Assembly (NCBI GenBank): GCA_963732345.1
Contig: CAVSZI010000003.1
Location: 1 to 64,000, forward strand
Length of the DNA: 64,000 nucleotides
Origin: Bog-532 sp963732345
GTDB lineage: Bacteria > Actinomycetota > Actinomycetes > Streptosporangiales > Streptosporangiaceae
Direction: 5' to 3'
Under the pieces are notes generated by a model. The model was not told where the DNA came from, ran no database searches, and saw only the letters and a list, made by a program, of their open reading frames with translations. The translations under genes were made by a program, and so were the position numbers. Below are positions 9,177 to 20,937 of this stretch, one piece after another (positions within the stretch are counted from its first letter, which is position 1; each line of letters opens with the position of its first letter).

Positions 9177-9312
9177 TCAGTGCCCCGCCCTCCTAGCCAC
9201 CGCCGGTCGGCTGGCTGGTAGCAGACCCGGCTGATCTGGCGGCGGAGCACGGCGTTGTCGTGCCGGAGCACCAGGAGTTCGGTGTCCTTGGACGCGTCAC
9301 ACCGGGGCGTCA
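9177..9312 (-). pseudogene. IS transposase (integrase-core type), N-terminal fragment
   Basis: A short minus-strand frame reads KDTELLVLRHDNAVLRRQ, then SRVCYQPADR, and stops at 9177. This is the characteristic N-terminal stretch of integrase-core transposases, which normally continue for 300 or more residues. Both the start and the DDE core are missing. It lies about 100 bases after the intron 3' end. Confidence 0.6.
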
Positions 9313-9588
9313 CCAGCACACAGCTGAGCAGACAGCGAACGTGTGCGTAGGTCGCTGAGAAGATCCCTCAGCGATAGTGTCAGCCCGTAGGCCACGCCAG
9401 ATCGGGTAATCGAGCCCGCAGGTTTCCCATGCGATCGCCTATCTGCTGATGAGCTGTGGACGCCGTCTGATACCTGCCCCCTCGCCGTGCGCCTCGCGAG
9501 GGTCCTGCGTCCACCCGGGACCCTCGCGCCCGGTGTCCCTTTCCGGCCTGGGCCAACGTCCCCAGCCGGCGGAGCCACAGCTGTCCGC
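9313..9588. other. Intergenic, no gene recognised
   Basis: Nothing recognisable is coded between the transposase fragment and the PAP2 stop codon. The DNA contains GC-rich inverted stretches (for example GGGACCCTCG near 9518 facing CGGTGTCCC) that could act as a transcription end for the PAP2 gene. Confidence 0.3.
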
Positions 9589-10518
9589 TTATCGTCGCGG
9601 GTGCGGGAGGTGGCCGAAGGTGGCCCAGCCGCTCACCACGACCGCCATCCACAAGATCCCGAAGATCCAGCCGCCGATCACGTCGGTCGTCCAGTGCACG
9701 CCGAGATACACGCGGGAGATGCCGACGAGGCTGGCCAGCATCGCCGCCGCTGCCCAGACCGCTATCCGGCTCCGCCATGAGCGCATCCGGAGACTGCACA
9801 GCCAGGCGGCGGCCCCGAACACCGCGGCGGCCGCCGCGGCATGTCCGGACGGGAATCCGAATCCGTGGGCGGCGGCCACGGCCTGGGCCAGCGGGGGGCG
9901 GGAGCGGCCCAGCGCGGCTTTGAACACGATCGTTAGTCCGAGGACCCCGGCGCAGGTCACCGCCAGCACCAGCACCGGCGCCCACGACCGCCAGGCGATT
10001 GCGAGCAGCAGGCCGACGGCTAGCGCGATGACTGCCATCCCAGCGGGCCCGCCCGCAGTGCTGACCGGCTCCATCACCGAGGTGAGCGGTGGTGCCCGGT
10101 GCGCCGCGACGAACCTGGCCACCGGGTGGTCCAGCACCGCGACCCCGTCACCGTCGGTGACATCATCCACCAGCTTGCCCACGCCGGCCGCGGCCAGCGC
10201 GACGGCGGCCAGTCCCAGGATGAGCGACAGCACGAGTGCACCCTCCGCAGGGACCCGTCCCAGCCTGCGGAACCGGGGACCCCAGCGGGCGAACCGCCGG
10301 GGCCACCGGGGCAGCCTGCCGGCCAGCTGGGTGGCCGGCCGGAGCAGGTCCCGGTGGTGGGCCACCCCGACGCGCAGTACCAGGCCTCCCAGCACCACGA
10401 GGCCGCCGGCGGTGAGCAGGAGCCCGGCGATGATTACGGTCAGCTCCACCGGCTCACCAGTCCTGCATGCACGAGCCTGCCCCCAATCTGCGACGCCGGC
10501 CGGGTAGCTCTCCATCAT
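9589..10518 (-). CDS. PAP2-family lipid phosphatase
   Basis: An integral membrane phosphatase that should dephosphorylate a lipid phosphate such as phosphatidate or undecaprenyl diphosphate. The three PAP2 catalytic motifs are present in order: KAALGRSRPP, PSGHAAA and SRVYLGVHWTTDVIGG, with Arg, His and His catalytic residues intact. About six hydrophobic segments surround them. An extra N-terminal TM plus Arg-rich cytoplasmic linker makes the protein longer (309 residues) than minimal PAP2 enzymes. The first 23 residues are hydrophilic and unusual; a GTG at 10449 giving VELTVIIAGLL is a plausible alternative start. It is divergent from the DedA gene with a 144-base shared promoter region. 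The exact substrate is unknown. Confidence 0.88.
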   Translation of the reverse strand: MMESYPAGVADWGQARACRTGEPVELTVIIAGLLLTAGGLVVLGGLVLRVGVAHHRDLLRPATQLAGRLPRWPRRFARWGPRFRRLGRVPAEGALVLSLILGLAAVALAAAGVGKLVDDVTDGDGVAVLDHPVARFVAAHRAPPLTSVMEPVSTAGGPAGMAVIALAVGLLLAIAWRSWAPVLVLAVTCAGVLGLTIVFKAALGRSRPPLAQAVAAAHGFGFPSGHAAAAAAVFGAAAWLCSLRMRSWRSRIAVWAAAAMLASLVGISRVYLGVHWTTDVIGGWIFGILWMAVVVSGWATFGHLPHPRR

Positions 10519-10662
10519 CCTGTGCCGCCCGGCGCGCCGGGGAAGTCTTGCCTGGCAGCGTATGGTCTGTTAGATGGCCGAGGATGATCGCGCTGGCGGT
10601 CACCGCCGCGAGCCTGTCCCCGGGCTGGGTGGTTCGCTGCGGGCCGCCGTCGTGTCGTTGCG

Positions 10663-11289
10663 GTGGTAGCTGTGTTCGGTCAATTCACGCGGCTCGTCTC
10701 CGAAGCGTCGGGGTGGGCATACGGCATCGTCTTCCTCTTCGCCTTCCTCGACGCGCTCGTGCCGGTGGTGCCGAGCGAGGCGTCGGTGATCACTGCAGGC
10801 GTGGTGGCCGCTGCCGGTGGCCTCTACCTGCCGCTGATCATCGCCGCCGCTGCCGGTGGCGCCTTTCTCGGCGACAACGCCGCGTACCTGGTCGGCCGCC
10901 GCTTCGGCACCCGCGCGAAGAAGCGCTTCTTTCACGGCGATAAGGCGCGGAAGACCATCGACTGGGCCGAGCGCCAGCTCGCAGTGCGCGGGGGAGAGCT
11001 GATCACCGTCGCCCGTTTCATACCGGGCGGGCGGACCGCCGTCACGCTCAGCGCGGGGGCAGCGCTTTTCCCGTGGCGCCGCTTTGCCCTGTTCGATGCC
11101 GTTGCGGCACTCATCTGGGCCCTCTACGCATCGTTGCTCGGGTACTTCGGCGGGAGGGCGTTCGAGGATGCACCCTGGAAGGGGCTTCTGCTCGCGTTCG
11201 GGATCGCCTTCGCGGTGGCAGGAGGCGTGGAGGTTGTGCGCTGGTATCTCAGGCGCCGGGCAGGCGGCCGCCCCGAGCCGGACGCGTAA
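10663..11289 (+). CDS. DedA-family membrane protein (VTT domain)
   Basis: A 208-residue integral membrane protein of the DedA/SNARE-associated family, which moves lipids such as undecaprenyl phosphate across the membrane. Signature features are PSEASVITAG near the N-terminus, GDNAAYLVGRRFG and the re-entrant motif ARFIPGGRTAVTLSAG, followed by two C-terminal TM helices and a basic tail. The start is a GTG at 10663. The divergent PAP2 gene handles a related class of lipid substrates, so the pair may act on the same carrier-lipid recycling step; that link is inferred. Confidence 0.9.
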   Translation: MVAVFGQFTRLVSEASGWAYGIVFLFAFLDALVPVVPSEASVITAGVVAAAGGLYLPLIIAAAAGGAFLGDNAAYLVGRRFGTRAKKRFFHGDKARKTIDWAERQLAVRGGELITVARFIPGGRTAVTLSAGAALFPWRRFALFDAVAALIWALYASLLGYFGGRAFEDAPWKGLLLAFGIAFAVAGGVEVVRWYLRRRAGGRPEPDA

Positions 11290-11798
11290 CCCGTCACGGC
11301 ACGCCTGCCAGCCGCGTTCCAGGCACCCGGCGCCCGGGAACCTGCGGCGGCCCGAAACTGGACAGCAGCGGCGTCCCCAGGCCTAACGTCAGGCCCCATG
11401 GACCACGTGCTGGACGGCAACAGCGTGATGTTTCGCTTCCCGGAGTGCGGACCGCTCGACATCGTTTCAGGATGGGGACGCGCGGCGGCGTTTCCGATCG
11501 GCTGCGCCAGCCAGGACTTCGCGCGCGGAGGAGGGCTGGAACGCGCTGGTGCAGGGCGAGCTGCGCAGGGCTCACGCGGATGACATCGACGGCGCGACTC
11601 CCTCGTCTCGCCGCGGACCGTAGCTTTTCAGCAGGTCATCGGCTGCGTGGAGATTGAGCGCATCACGGGTTGGCGCCTGGTGCCCGGCCTGACGACGACC
11701 GGCGCGAGACGGCCAGCTGGCGTTGCGGACGTTGATGGTGTGTTTCCCGGCGCCGCCCAGCGCCGGTGATGAAGTGAGCCCGGGCCATGGTGCCGAGG
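11290..11798. other. Gap between DedA and ATPase genes, unassigned
   Basis: No gene is supported. A short plus-strand frame at 11398-11583 (MDHVLDGNSVMFRFPECG) reads like the start of a real protein but loses coding character after about 45 residues. It may be a truncated gene start of unknown family. Confidence 0.3.
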
Positions 11799-14546
11799 TC
11801 ACTGCTCTCGCCGGGTCACATGGCGCCGGGCGTGGGTACGCAGCACCAGTTTCACGAGCTCGAAGACCCACAAGATGGTCGAGCTGACCGCCGCGCAGGC
11901 CAGCCATTGGCCTGAGGTGAGGTCGGTGGTGGTGAAAAAGGTGTGCAGGGCCTCCAGCTCGACGACGAGGACCAGCATCACGACCACGGCGGCGATGGCG
12001 ACGAAGGCTGAGGAGTTCTCGAGGGTTTCCCGGGTGAAGACGCTGCGGGTGGGGTGCCGCACGTTGAGCAGGCTGAAGACCTGGAAGAACACGAAGGTGA
12101 CGAACGCCATGGTGGCCGCGGCGGTGGCTTGCCCCGGCTGAGGTTCCGGACCTGGCGCCCACATGAGGACCGCGAGTGTGCCGGCCGCCATTACCGTGGC
12201 GGCGAGCAGGATCCGCAGGAGCCGCTGCCGGGTCAGGATGTGTTCCCCGGCGGGACGCGGTGGCCGGCGCATCGCGTCGTGGCTGACCGGGTCGACGCCG
12301 AGGGACATCGCGGGTGGGCCGTCCATGACCAGGTTGACGAACAGGATCTGCACGGCTGCGAAGGGTGCTCCGCCTGCGATGCCGGTCATGGACGCGACCA
12401 GGAAGGTGAGCACGAAGCCGAAGGCTGTCGATACCTGGAAGCGGGTGAAGTTCACGATGTTGTCGTAGATGCCGCGTCCCTCGCGGACGGCGCGGACGAT
12501 GGTCGCGAAGTTGTCGTCGGTGAGGATCATCGTTGCCGCTTCCTTGGCCACCTCGGTCCCGGTGCGGCCCATCGCGATGCCGATGTCGGCCTGGCGCAGC
12601 GCGGGGGCGTCGTTGATCCCGTCGCCGGTCATCGCGACCACGTCGCCCCGTGCCTGCAGCGCCCGGACGATCCGGATCTTGTGCGCCGGCGACACCCGCG
12701 CGACGACACCGATGCCGTCGAGCAGGCCGGCGAGGTCACCGTCATCGATCTGGTCCAGGCCGGTGCCGTCCACGGCCTGTCCTGGGATGCCGAGCTCTGA
12801 CGCGATGGCTGCGGCGGTAACTGCATGGTCCCCGGTGATCATCCGGACCCGGATGCCTGCGCCGCGGCACTCGGAGATCGCCTGCCGTGCCTCGGGACGC
12901 GGCGGGTCGGCGATGCCGACCAGGGCGAGCAGGACCACGTGGTCGAGCAGGTCCTTCGGGTCGCCGGTGGGGTCGAAGCGGTCTGCGGGGAAGTCTTCCG
13001 CCCCGATTGCGAGCATCCGCATGCCCTGTGCGGCGAGGGCGGCGTTGGCCTGGTCGTACCGCTGGCGGGCGGTGTCGTCGAACGGCAGGATCTCCTCGCC
13101 GCCGAGGTACCGGTCGGCGCGCCGCGCCAGCACGTCGGGGGCGCCCTTCAGGAAGCACCGGACCACCTCCCGGCCTCGCTCGCCGGTCCAGCGGTGGAAG
13201 GTGGCCATGAACTTGTAGCCGGAGTCGAACGGGATCTCCAGCTGCCGGGGGTGTTCCTCGCGCAGGGCCGTGACGTCGATGCCGCCCTTCTCGGCGAGGA
13301 CCACCAGGGCACCCTCGGTCGGGTCGCCGACCACCTCACCGTTGCGCAGCACGGCGTCGGTGCACAGGGCCATGGCGGTCAGCGCGTTTCCTAGCGTGGC
13401 GGGTAGCGGTGACCCGTCGGTGGTGCGGATCCGCCCGTCGGTGGAGTAGCCCTCGCCGGAGACGGTGAACCTTCGCCTGGCCAGAACTATCTCCCGCGCG
13501 GTCATCTGGTTGAGCGTCAATGTGCCGGTCTTGTCCGTGCAGATCTGGGAGGTACTGCCGAGGGTTTCCACCGCCGCGAGCCGTTTGACGATGGCGTCTT
13601 GCCTAGCGAGGCGGCTTGCACCCATGGCCAGGGTGAAGGCGACGACCGCCGGCAGCCCTTCCGGGATGGCGGCGACCGCGAGCGAGACCGCGCTGACGAA
13701 CTGCTCGTGCAGGTCATATCCGCGTACCAGCCCGAGCACGAAGACGACGATGATGACAATGCCGGCGATCAGGGCGAGGGTCCGGCCCAGGCGGTCGGTC
13801 TGGCGTTGCAGCGGGGTCGGCTCCGGCTCGGCCTCATCCAGCATGTGGGCGATCCGGCCGGTCTCGGTTGCCATCCCGGTGGCAGTGACCAGGGCCTCGG
13901 CGCGCCCACGGGTAACCATGGTGTTCATGAAGACCGCAGTGATCCGGTCCCCAACCGGGGCCCGCTCGTCTACTTCCGCGGCGGCGGACTTGCCGACCGG
14001 CTGCGCTTCGCCGGTGAGCGAGGATTCCTGCACCTCCAGCGAGGTCGAAAAAAACAGGCGGCCGTCCGCGGGTATCCGGTCACCCGCCTCGACCATGACC
14101 ACATCGCCGGGCACGAGCTCCGCTGCATCCACGCGGACCGTGCCGCCGTCGCGGCGCACTGTCGCCGTGGTGACGAGCATCTGCTTCAGCGCCTCCAGCG
14201 AGTCCTCCGCGCGTGACTCCTGCACAAAGCCGGTCGTGGCGTTGAGCAGCACCACCAGGACGATCACGACCGGGGTCTCCCACGCCCGGGTCACCGCCAG
14301 GCTGACCGCGGCCGCAACCAGCAGGATCAAGATCAACAGGTTCTGGAACTGGCGGAGGAAGACCCGCCATCGCGGTTCGCGCGGCGTCTCCGCAAGCCGG
14401 TTCGGGCCGTATCGCCCCAGCCGTCGCGCCGCCTCCGCTGACGACAGCCCAACGCCCGGGTCCACGCCCAGCCCACGGGCTGTCTCAGCGGCGGGACGAG
14501 CATGCCAGGCAGTCGGCACAGTCACGGCGAGTACCGGCCACGACAT
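11799..14546 (-). CDS. ctpF: Calcium-type P2 ATPase, CtpF-like
   Basis: A full-length 915-residue cation pump. Motifs in order are LTGEAQPVG in the actuator domain, AIPEGLPAVV in TM4, CTDKTGTLT (phosphorylated Asp), KGAPDVL in the nucleotide domain, TGDGINDAPAL and FVNLVMDGPPA in TM6. Unlike the ATPase at 3754, it keeps the Glu of PEGLP and the Asn/Asp of NLVMD, the ligand set of Ca2+-type pumps. Mycobacterial CtpF, part of the dormancy regulon, is the nearest named relative that I recall; the gene symbol rests on that resemblance. The C-terminus has the usual six TM helices and a short basic tail. The gene is monocistronic and followed by gene debris on both sides. Confidence 0.88.
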   Translation of the reverse strand: MSWPVLAVTVPTAWHARPAAETARGLGVDPGVGLSSAEAARRLGRYGPNRLAETPREPRWRVFLRQFQNLLILILLVAAAVSLAVTRAWETPVVIVLVVLLNATTGFVQESRAEDSLEALKQMLVTTATVRRDGGTVRVDAAELVPGDVVMVEAGDRIPADGRLFFSTSLEVQESSLTGEAQPVGKSAAAEVDERAPVGDRITAVFMNTMVTRGRAEALVTATGMATETGRIAHMLDEAEPEPTPLQRQTDRLGRTLALIAGIVIIVVFVLGLVRGYDLHEQFVSAVSLAVAAIPEGLPAVVAFTLAMGASRLARQDAIVKRLAAVETLGSTSQICTDKTGTLTLNQMTAREIVLARRRFTVSGEGYSTDGRIRTTDGSPLPATLGNALTAMALCTDAVLRNGEVVGDPTEGALVVLAEKGGIDVTALREEHPRQLEIPFDSGYKFMATFHRWTGERGREVVRCFLKGAPDVLARRADRYLGGEEILPFDDTARQRYDQANAALAAQGMRMLAIGAEDFPADRFDPTGDPKDLLDHVVLLALVGIADPPRPEARQAISECRGAGIRVRMITGDHAVTAAAIASELGIPGQAVDGTGLDQIDDGDLAGLLDGIGVVARVSPAHKIRIVRALQARGDVVAMTGDGINDAPALRQADIGIAMGRTGTEVAKEAATMILTDDNFATIVRAVREGRGIYDNIVNFTRFQVSTAFGFVLTFLVASMTGIAGGAPFAAVQILFVNLVMDGPPAMSLGVDPVSHDAMRRPPRPAGEHILTRQRLLRILLAATVMAAGTLAVLMWAPGPEPQPGQATAAATMAFVTFVFFQVFSLLNVRHPTRSVFTRETLENSSAFVAIAAVVVMLVLVVELEALHTFFTTTDLTSGQWLACAAVSSTILWVFELVKLVLRTHARRHVTRREQ

Positions 14547-14634
14547 CCATTGTCCCCGCTTGGTGCGGCGGGCGAGCTGACGGCGACGCCCCGAGCAGGA
14601 ACCGCGGTACTTGATTCTCGCGACATCTGCGTCA

Positions 14635-14923
14635 GCGACCGGCCGCAGGCCACCTTCCAGCGGATGTCGAACTTCAGCGCGTCCGCGGTCTGGGTGTCCG
14701 ACAGGTCATACAGCTCCTTGAGCATCAGCACCGACCCGGCCAGGTTCTCCGGCAGCGACGGGCGCCCCGTGCCCGAGGTGAACAGGTCCGCGGTGAACGA
14801 ATCGGGGAACAGCTCGCGGCGGTGCTCAGCCAGGAACGCGAACATGCTGCCCGGCGGCACCAGGTGCCCGGCGATCATCTCCGCGTCCAGCAGCTCCCGG
14901 TCCAGCCTGGTGTGCCCCTGCAT
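14635..14923 (-). pseudogene. IS1182-type transposase, N-terminal fragment
   Basis: The frame from ATG 14923 gives LDRELLDAEMIAGHLVP, then SMFAFLAEHRRELFPD and TADALKFDIRWKVACG. This is the typical start of IS1182-group transposases, in which DNA-binding residues precede the DDE core. Similarity ends after about 95 residues, near 14635; the rest of the frame (to 14522) is unrelated sequence overlapping the ATPase start. The catalytic domain is absent. Confidence 0.7.
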
Positions 14924-15364
14924 GGCAAGATCATCCCAGATGATCGAACACCGTACCGGCCCAAATGCCGGGCCGAGGCTAGCGGTTATTCAGTGCGGTC
15001 CCCAGAAAGGCTCCGCCTTGGGCCGCCGAGCTGCCCGCTCACCTTGGTCTTCCCTCACCCGATGCTGATTTCGGGCGCGCTACCGCGAGGACCCGCGGTC
15101 ATGACCGGCCGACCGCCGCCACCCGCTGCGCCAAAGTCCGGCCCGTGAACGAGCCGGTCGTGCCACTCCAAAGTGGCTGGTCAGGACACTGCCTGCAAAG
15201 TTGTCGAGCGGGCATTCGCGACCTTACGCCGCCCCAAAACTCAGGACAACCGTCAAAGTCTGCGCAGCTCTCATTAGGTGCCCTAGCTAGCTAGGGCGGA
15301 CCGGCGGCCGAGCCCGGCGCGGCCCGGCCTGCCGGGAGCGGAACCGATAGCGCGGAGCTTGCGG
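14924..15364. other. Intergenic with perfect CTAG palindrome
   Basis: No gene is supported. The stretch contains the perfect 16-bp palindrome CCCTAGCTAGCTAGGG at 15281-15296, which could act as a terminator or belong to the CTAG-rich repeat family seen elsewhere in the window. Confidence 0.45.
15281..15296. repeat. 16-bp perfect palindrome CCCTAGCTAGCTAGGG
   Basis: Self-complementary over its full length, with three overlapping CTAG sites in a GC-rich background. No T-run follows, so a classic intrinsic terminator is not proven. Confidence 0.7.
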
Positions 15365-15481
15365 CCGCCTGCTGCGATTGGCGGCGATAGCGGCCACCGC
15401 CTGGTCCACCTCGTCGAGGGTGTTGTAGAGATAGAAGCTGAGGCGGCAGCTTGCCGGCGGGGTCAGCTTGAGCGCGTGATG
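15365..15481 (-). pseudogene. Cysteine desulfurase (SufS-like) C-terminal fragment
   Basis: About 39 residues on the minus strand, with RLSFYLYNTLDEVDQAVAAI, match the conserved end of the group II cysteine desulfurases (usual form RxSFYLYNT.EEVD). The PLP-binding lysine and the active-site cysteine loop lie in the missing upstream part. It overlaps the 5' region of the next ATPase gene on the other strand, so it is a leftover. Confidence 0.5.
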
Positions 15482-15592
15482 CGGCTTTTGCCCACCGAGG
15501 GTGATGCATGGATGTCCGGTCTGGCTGGATGCTTCCGTCAAGAGGTCATCCCTGGTGCGGCGAATGTCAGGGCAATTAACGAAGTGATCACC

Positions 15593-17636
<2,044 letters not shown>

Positions 17637-18380
17637 CCGCTGCTGGTCGGCCAGGTCCAAGCCGAAGATCAGGCACGCGGTGTAGATCCAGTGGTCGATG
17701 ACCTGGCCCAGCCGCCCTGCAGCCGCATCCTGCGACAAGGTGTCTGCGATCTGGGCCAGGCCTGCCGGATCCGTGGTACCAGTAAAGCAGTTGCCCTCCT
17801 TGGTGAAGCCGATCCCGGCCGCCCGGGCCGCGACCGCCACATACTCATGGCCGTTCAGGATCACCTGCGCGGCGAACGGCTCATGCCCGGCCATCTTGAT
17901 CACCAGGTGCCCCAAGGCCGGGTCCATGATGTGGAAGCTGTAATGATTCACGTACGTCCGCTTCCGGGCCAGGCCGCCGATCACCGCGCCGTCCGCGGAC
18001 CGGCGCACATCCCACACCATCGCCGGGGCCCTGGCGGCCAGGATCAGGAACACGCCCGGTCCCGCCGAATGCGCGCGCAGATACTCCTCGGCGATCAGGT
18101 GCTTGCGTTCCCCCGCCGTGCAGTCGATCACTGGGACGGCGTTGTCAGCGGCCCAGGCCCGTACCCGCCGCGCGAACCGGCCCGCCAGCCGCATCAGATG
18201 AGCGTCGTCCAGCACCGCATCCGCCTCGGCGTCACTGCCCCCGATCATACGCTGCCACCAGGTCCGGAACCCGCCCGCCGTGCTCCCCATCGGGTAGTAG
18301 GCATTCAGCACGATCCGGTCCACGCAGTCATACCAGCCAGTCAGCAGATCCCGGTAACGCTCAGTGAACTCATCAGCCAT
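17637..18380 (-). pseudogene. Conserved hypothetical protein, C-terminus lost
   Basis: The frame starts at ATG 18380 (MADEFTERYRDLLTGWYDC) and is convincingly coding for about 248 residues, with AHLMRLAGRFARRVRAWA and ERKHLIAEEYL. It ends at FGLDLADQQ, where it runs head-on into the truncated ATPase. I recall similar proteins of unknown function scattered in actinomycete genomes but cannot give a role. No TM segment or known catalytic motif is evident. The missing tail suggests one recombination event created both truncations. Confidence 0.6.
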
Positions 18381-18470
18381 CTGCCGACCGTAGAGCCAAT
18401 CCGCACCTCACATCAGGACATCAGCCACACTGCGAGCTTGCATTCTCTGATCGATAAAATGGTGTCTACA

Positions 18471-18805
18471 CGGCTGCTGACTGCGTTTCGATGCCGACGT
18501 GCTGGAACAGGGTCTGCATGCCGATGCGGAGGGTCTCGTAGTCGCGGTCGACGGCGTCCAGATTTTGGGTTTGCGGCCCATGCGGGGGCTGCGCACTCCG
18601 GCGAGGATCGGGGCGATGACGTGGTCGCGGAGGGCGAGCAGGGCGCTGATGGTGCGTGCGCTGGCCGGCGGCAGACACCGTGCGCTCGGCCAGCTCGCAC
18701 CGGCTCAAGCTCACGCCCGGCCACCGGAAATCAACCTCGCCGAGCACCGGATCCGCCGACGAGAAGTCCTCGGTGGACTCATCCGCGAGTACCAGATCGC
18801 CGCCT
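18471..18805 (-). pseudogene. Unknown protein remnant, frameshifted
   Basis: Reading across two minus-strand frames gives coding-like text: ADPVLGEVDFRWPGVSLSR upstream, then TISALLALRDHVIAPILAGV, GRKPKIWTAVDRDYETLR and IGMQTLFQHVGIET before a stop near 18471. The last part looks like the C-terminus of a conserved actinomycete protein, perhaps mobile-element associated. I cannot name it. Confidence 0.35.
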
Positions 18806-18959
18806 GACAGCCCCACGCTGCTGCGAGAAGAAGCAGGTCACCGCAACGATCCTGTATTCGAGCCCAACAGGCTGGCGGCCGGCTATCTCCATCTGGCGAC
18901 CACGGCTAATGCATCTGGCCTTCATCGTGGCTGGCTTCTATTAGGTCAAGGAGGACGAC

Positions 18960-19376
18960 ATGCCCAGCACGCTTATCCCGACCTGCGTGCCCTGCGTGCC
19001 CTGCGTGCCCTGCGGGCGCTGCTTCGCAGATGGGCCGCGTCTCGGGTGGCCTATCCGTGAGGAGCATCAGCAGCGAGGCCGCCCCGCGGAACCGGGGTCA
19101 CGGCAATCCCGGTGGACGATCGCACCCGCCAGCCCCGCGCTGGCGGTCCATCCCGCAGACGCGGCCCAACATCCCAGCTGCCGTGTACCACGAATGAGGT
19201 TGATCGCAGTGACAGCGACACGGCGGCTGCGCCGCCCACACCCCGGGAGGAGGGATGCCCGCCCTGCGCCGGGCTATCCCGCGCCCTCGACTACGTCAAC
19301 GAAGAGCTGCTACGCGCGGGGGAAGCCATTATCCGCTCCTCTCGCGCACCGCAACCCCGGCCGCGGCCAGACGTGA
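18960..19376 (+). CDS. Possible small Cys-rich protein
   Basis: The ATG at 18960 has a strong ribosome site (AAGGAGG, 5 bases upstream), one of the best in the window. The N-terminus reads MPSTLIPTCVPCVPCVPCGRC, three exact Cys-Val-Pro units plus CGRC, produced by a 9-bp tandem repeat. Such clustered CxxC units could bind metal or form disulfides. Beyond residue 30 the composition becomes unlike protein, so the true product may be short, or a broken gene whose start survives. No family recognised. Confidence 0.35.
   Translation: MPSTLIPTCVPCVPCVPCGRCFADGPRLGWPIREEHQQRGRPAEPGSRQSRWTIAPASPALAVHPADAAQHPSCRVPRMRLIAVTATRRLRRPHPGRRDARPAPGYPAPSTTSTKSCYARGKPLSAPLAHRNPGRGQT
18982..19016 (+). repeat. 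9-bp tandem repeat (CCTGCGTGC x3.8)
   Basis: Three exact copies of CCTGCGTGC plus a partial fourth. It is in frame with the start at 18960 and encodes repeated Cys-Val-Pro. The pattern suggests replication slippage. Confidence 0.8.
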
Positions 19377-19709
19377 CCGCAGGCACGCCTACCCACCCAG
19401 CTTCCATGACCGGACGTGCTGATCAGGCCGCCTGACCATGCTGAGGTGCACATTGATGACGATGGCAATGTTTCGTCAGAGAATGGCAAGCTGGCACGTG
19501 GAGCCGCGGAATTGCAGGAGGTGGGTCGTGGCATACGGGCATGCCGACCGAACACTGGCTGCGATACGGGCCTTGAAGCCGGCACTGCGAAGCTGCTTCG
19601 CGGCTTGCCGCAGCTCGATGGCAGTTGGGCTGGCTGGAAGAGGTCAGAGGGGTAAACCTGCAGGCCTCCGGCGTGTCCGTCGGCGTTCGCCGAGGAGGTG
19701 GCTTCACCG
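19377..19709. other. Intergenic, possible decayed coding
   Basis: No intact gene. A plus-strand frame ending at 19435 contains LDYVNEELLRAGEAIIRS, which looks helical and coding-like, but its surroundings do not. It may be the tail of a lost gene. The 3' part holds the GAGGAGG ribosome site of the next gene. Confidence 0.3.
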
Positions 19710-20636
19710 ATGGTGACCCCTGACAATCGACTGTCCCGGAAGATGACCGGCTACCTGACCAGGGATCGGGTGGCGATCGTCGCTGCTTTTGCATTTCCCC
19801 TGGCCGCAGCGGCCATCCTGGTGCCCTGGCGGGCGAGCTGGGCGGACACGGACGTCGCGCTGCTCCTGGTCGTGGTGGTCGTCGCGGTGGCCGCGATCGG
19901 CAACGGGCTGGCCGGTGCCCTGGCGGCGATCGGGGCAGCGATCTGGTTTGACTTGTTCTTCACCGTGCCGTATGGCCGGTTGACCATCCGCACTTCATCC
20001 GATGTCATGACGTTCGCCGTGTTGTTCATCGTCGGCATAGCGGTGTCGCAGCTCGCCGCCCGTGCCCGCCGCCTGAAGGTGGTTGCGATTACCGATGCGG
20101 GATACCTGGCGCAGATCCAGGAAACCGCATCGCTCGCCCAGGGGGCAGCGGCTCCGCATGTGGTCATCGAGCAGGTCAGGAACCAGCTCATCGGCCTGCT
20201 CGATCTGCGGGATAGCCGTTTTGAGTACGGGGTGCCGGTCGATCATCCGCCGCGGCTGGAACAAGATGGCATTATCCGGGCGGAATACGGCCTGTGGGCG
20301 GCTGCGCGGCATGCGATGCAAGGCGAGGAGACTGAGCTGCGTGCGTTCAGCAATGGCCAGTACTACGGGCGGTTCATGATGACCCCGAACCCGGACGCCA
20401 GACCGCCCCTGCAGGCACGTCTTACGGCGGTCACGCTGGCCGGCCTGGCGGGCCAGGCGCTCGGGGCCAGGCTGCCCGCTCAGAAACACACTGATGAGCG
20501 GGCAGAAGACGCCTGCGTGGATCAGGCGATAACAAAGGACGCTTGCCGGCCTGCAGGGCGGCAACCGCCCAGTGGCCCTTACGCGTCAACCATCCCGGAC
20601 CCACCCGGCCAGTCGCGCCCAATGCCGCGTAGTTAA
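19710..20636 (+). CDS. DUF4118 (KdpD-like sensor membrane domain) protein
   Basis: The protein starts with four hydrophobic helices between about residues 20 and 110, including ILVPWRASWADTDVALLL, GNGLAGALAAIGAAIWFDLFF and SSDVMTFAVLFIVGIAVS. These match the DUF4118 domain found in KdpD and related sensor kinases. FFTVPYGRLTI is the typical loop. The remaining about 190 residues form a soluble domain with no kinase motifs (no H-box, no GxGxG), so it is a stand-alone sensor-type membrane protein. ATG 19710 is chosen over GTG 19698 because GAGGAGG stands 11 bases upstream. The last 50 residues are low-complexity and may be read-through into degenerate sequence. Confidence 0.75.
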   Translation: MVTPDNRLSRKMTGYLTRDRVAIVAAFAFPLAAAAILVPWRASWADTDVALLLVVVVVAVAAIGNGLAGALAAIGAAIWFDLFFTVPYGRLTIRTSSDVMTFAVLFIVGIAVSQLAARARRLKVVAITDAGYLAQIQETASLAQGAAAPHVVIEQVRNQLIGLLDLRDSRFEYGVPVDHPPRLEQDGIIRAEYGLWAAARHAMQGEETELRAFSNGQYYGRFMMTPNPDARPPLQARLTAVTLAGLAGQALGARLPAQKHTDERAEDACVDQAITKDACRPAGRQPPSGPYASTIPDPPGQSRPMPRS

Positions 20637-20684
20637 GGTTCGTGACGTGCCCCCCGCATTCCGGACACCTAAATTTGTGCTATT

Positions 20685-20767
20685 TCATGCTGCTGTCGTC
20701 ATTGTGCTGTACTCGTCCAGGACTTCTTGCGGTGTCCGGTAACCGAGTGCAGGGTGACCCGCAAAGT
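20685..20767 (-). pseudogene. IS3-family transposase C-terminal fragment
   Basis: The final residues read ALGYRTPQEVLDEY and then a stop at 20685. LGYRTPxEVxxxY is the classic C-terminal tail of IS3-type integrase-core transposases. Nothing of the catalytic DDE region remains. Confidence 0.6.
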
Positions 20768-20937
20768 CTTTTGTGCCGGTCATGAGGGGTTTTGGATGCC
20801 GAGGATGGCCAGGAGCAGGCGGGAGTCGTATCTGATCTTGCGGATGACGGGGGCGGAGATCGCGCCGCAGTGACCAGGGCCATACGGCCACAGCGGCGCG
20901 CACGCCGGGTGGCGCGTACAGGCCCGGCCGATGCAGG

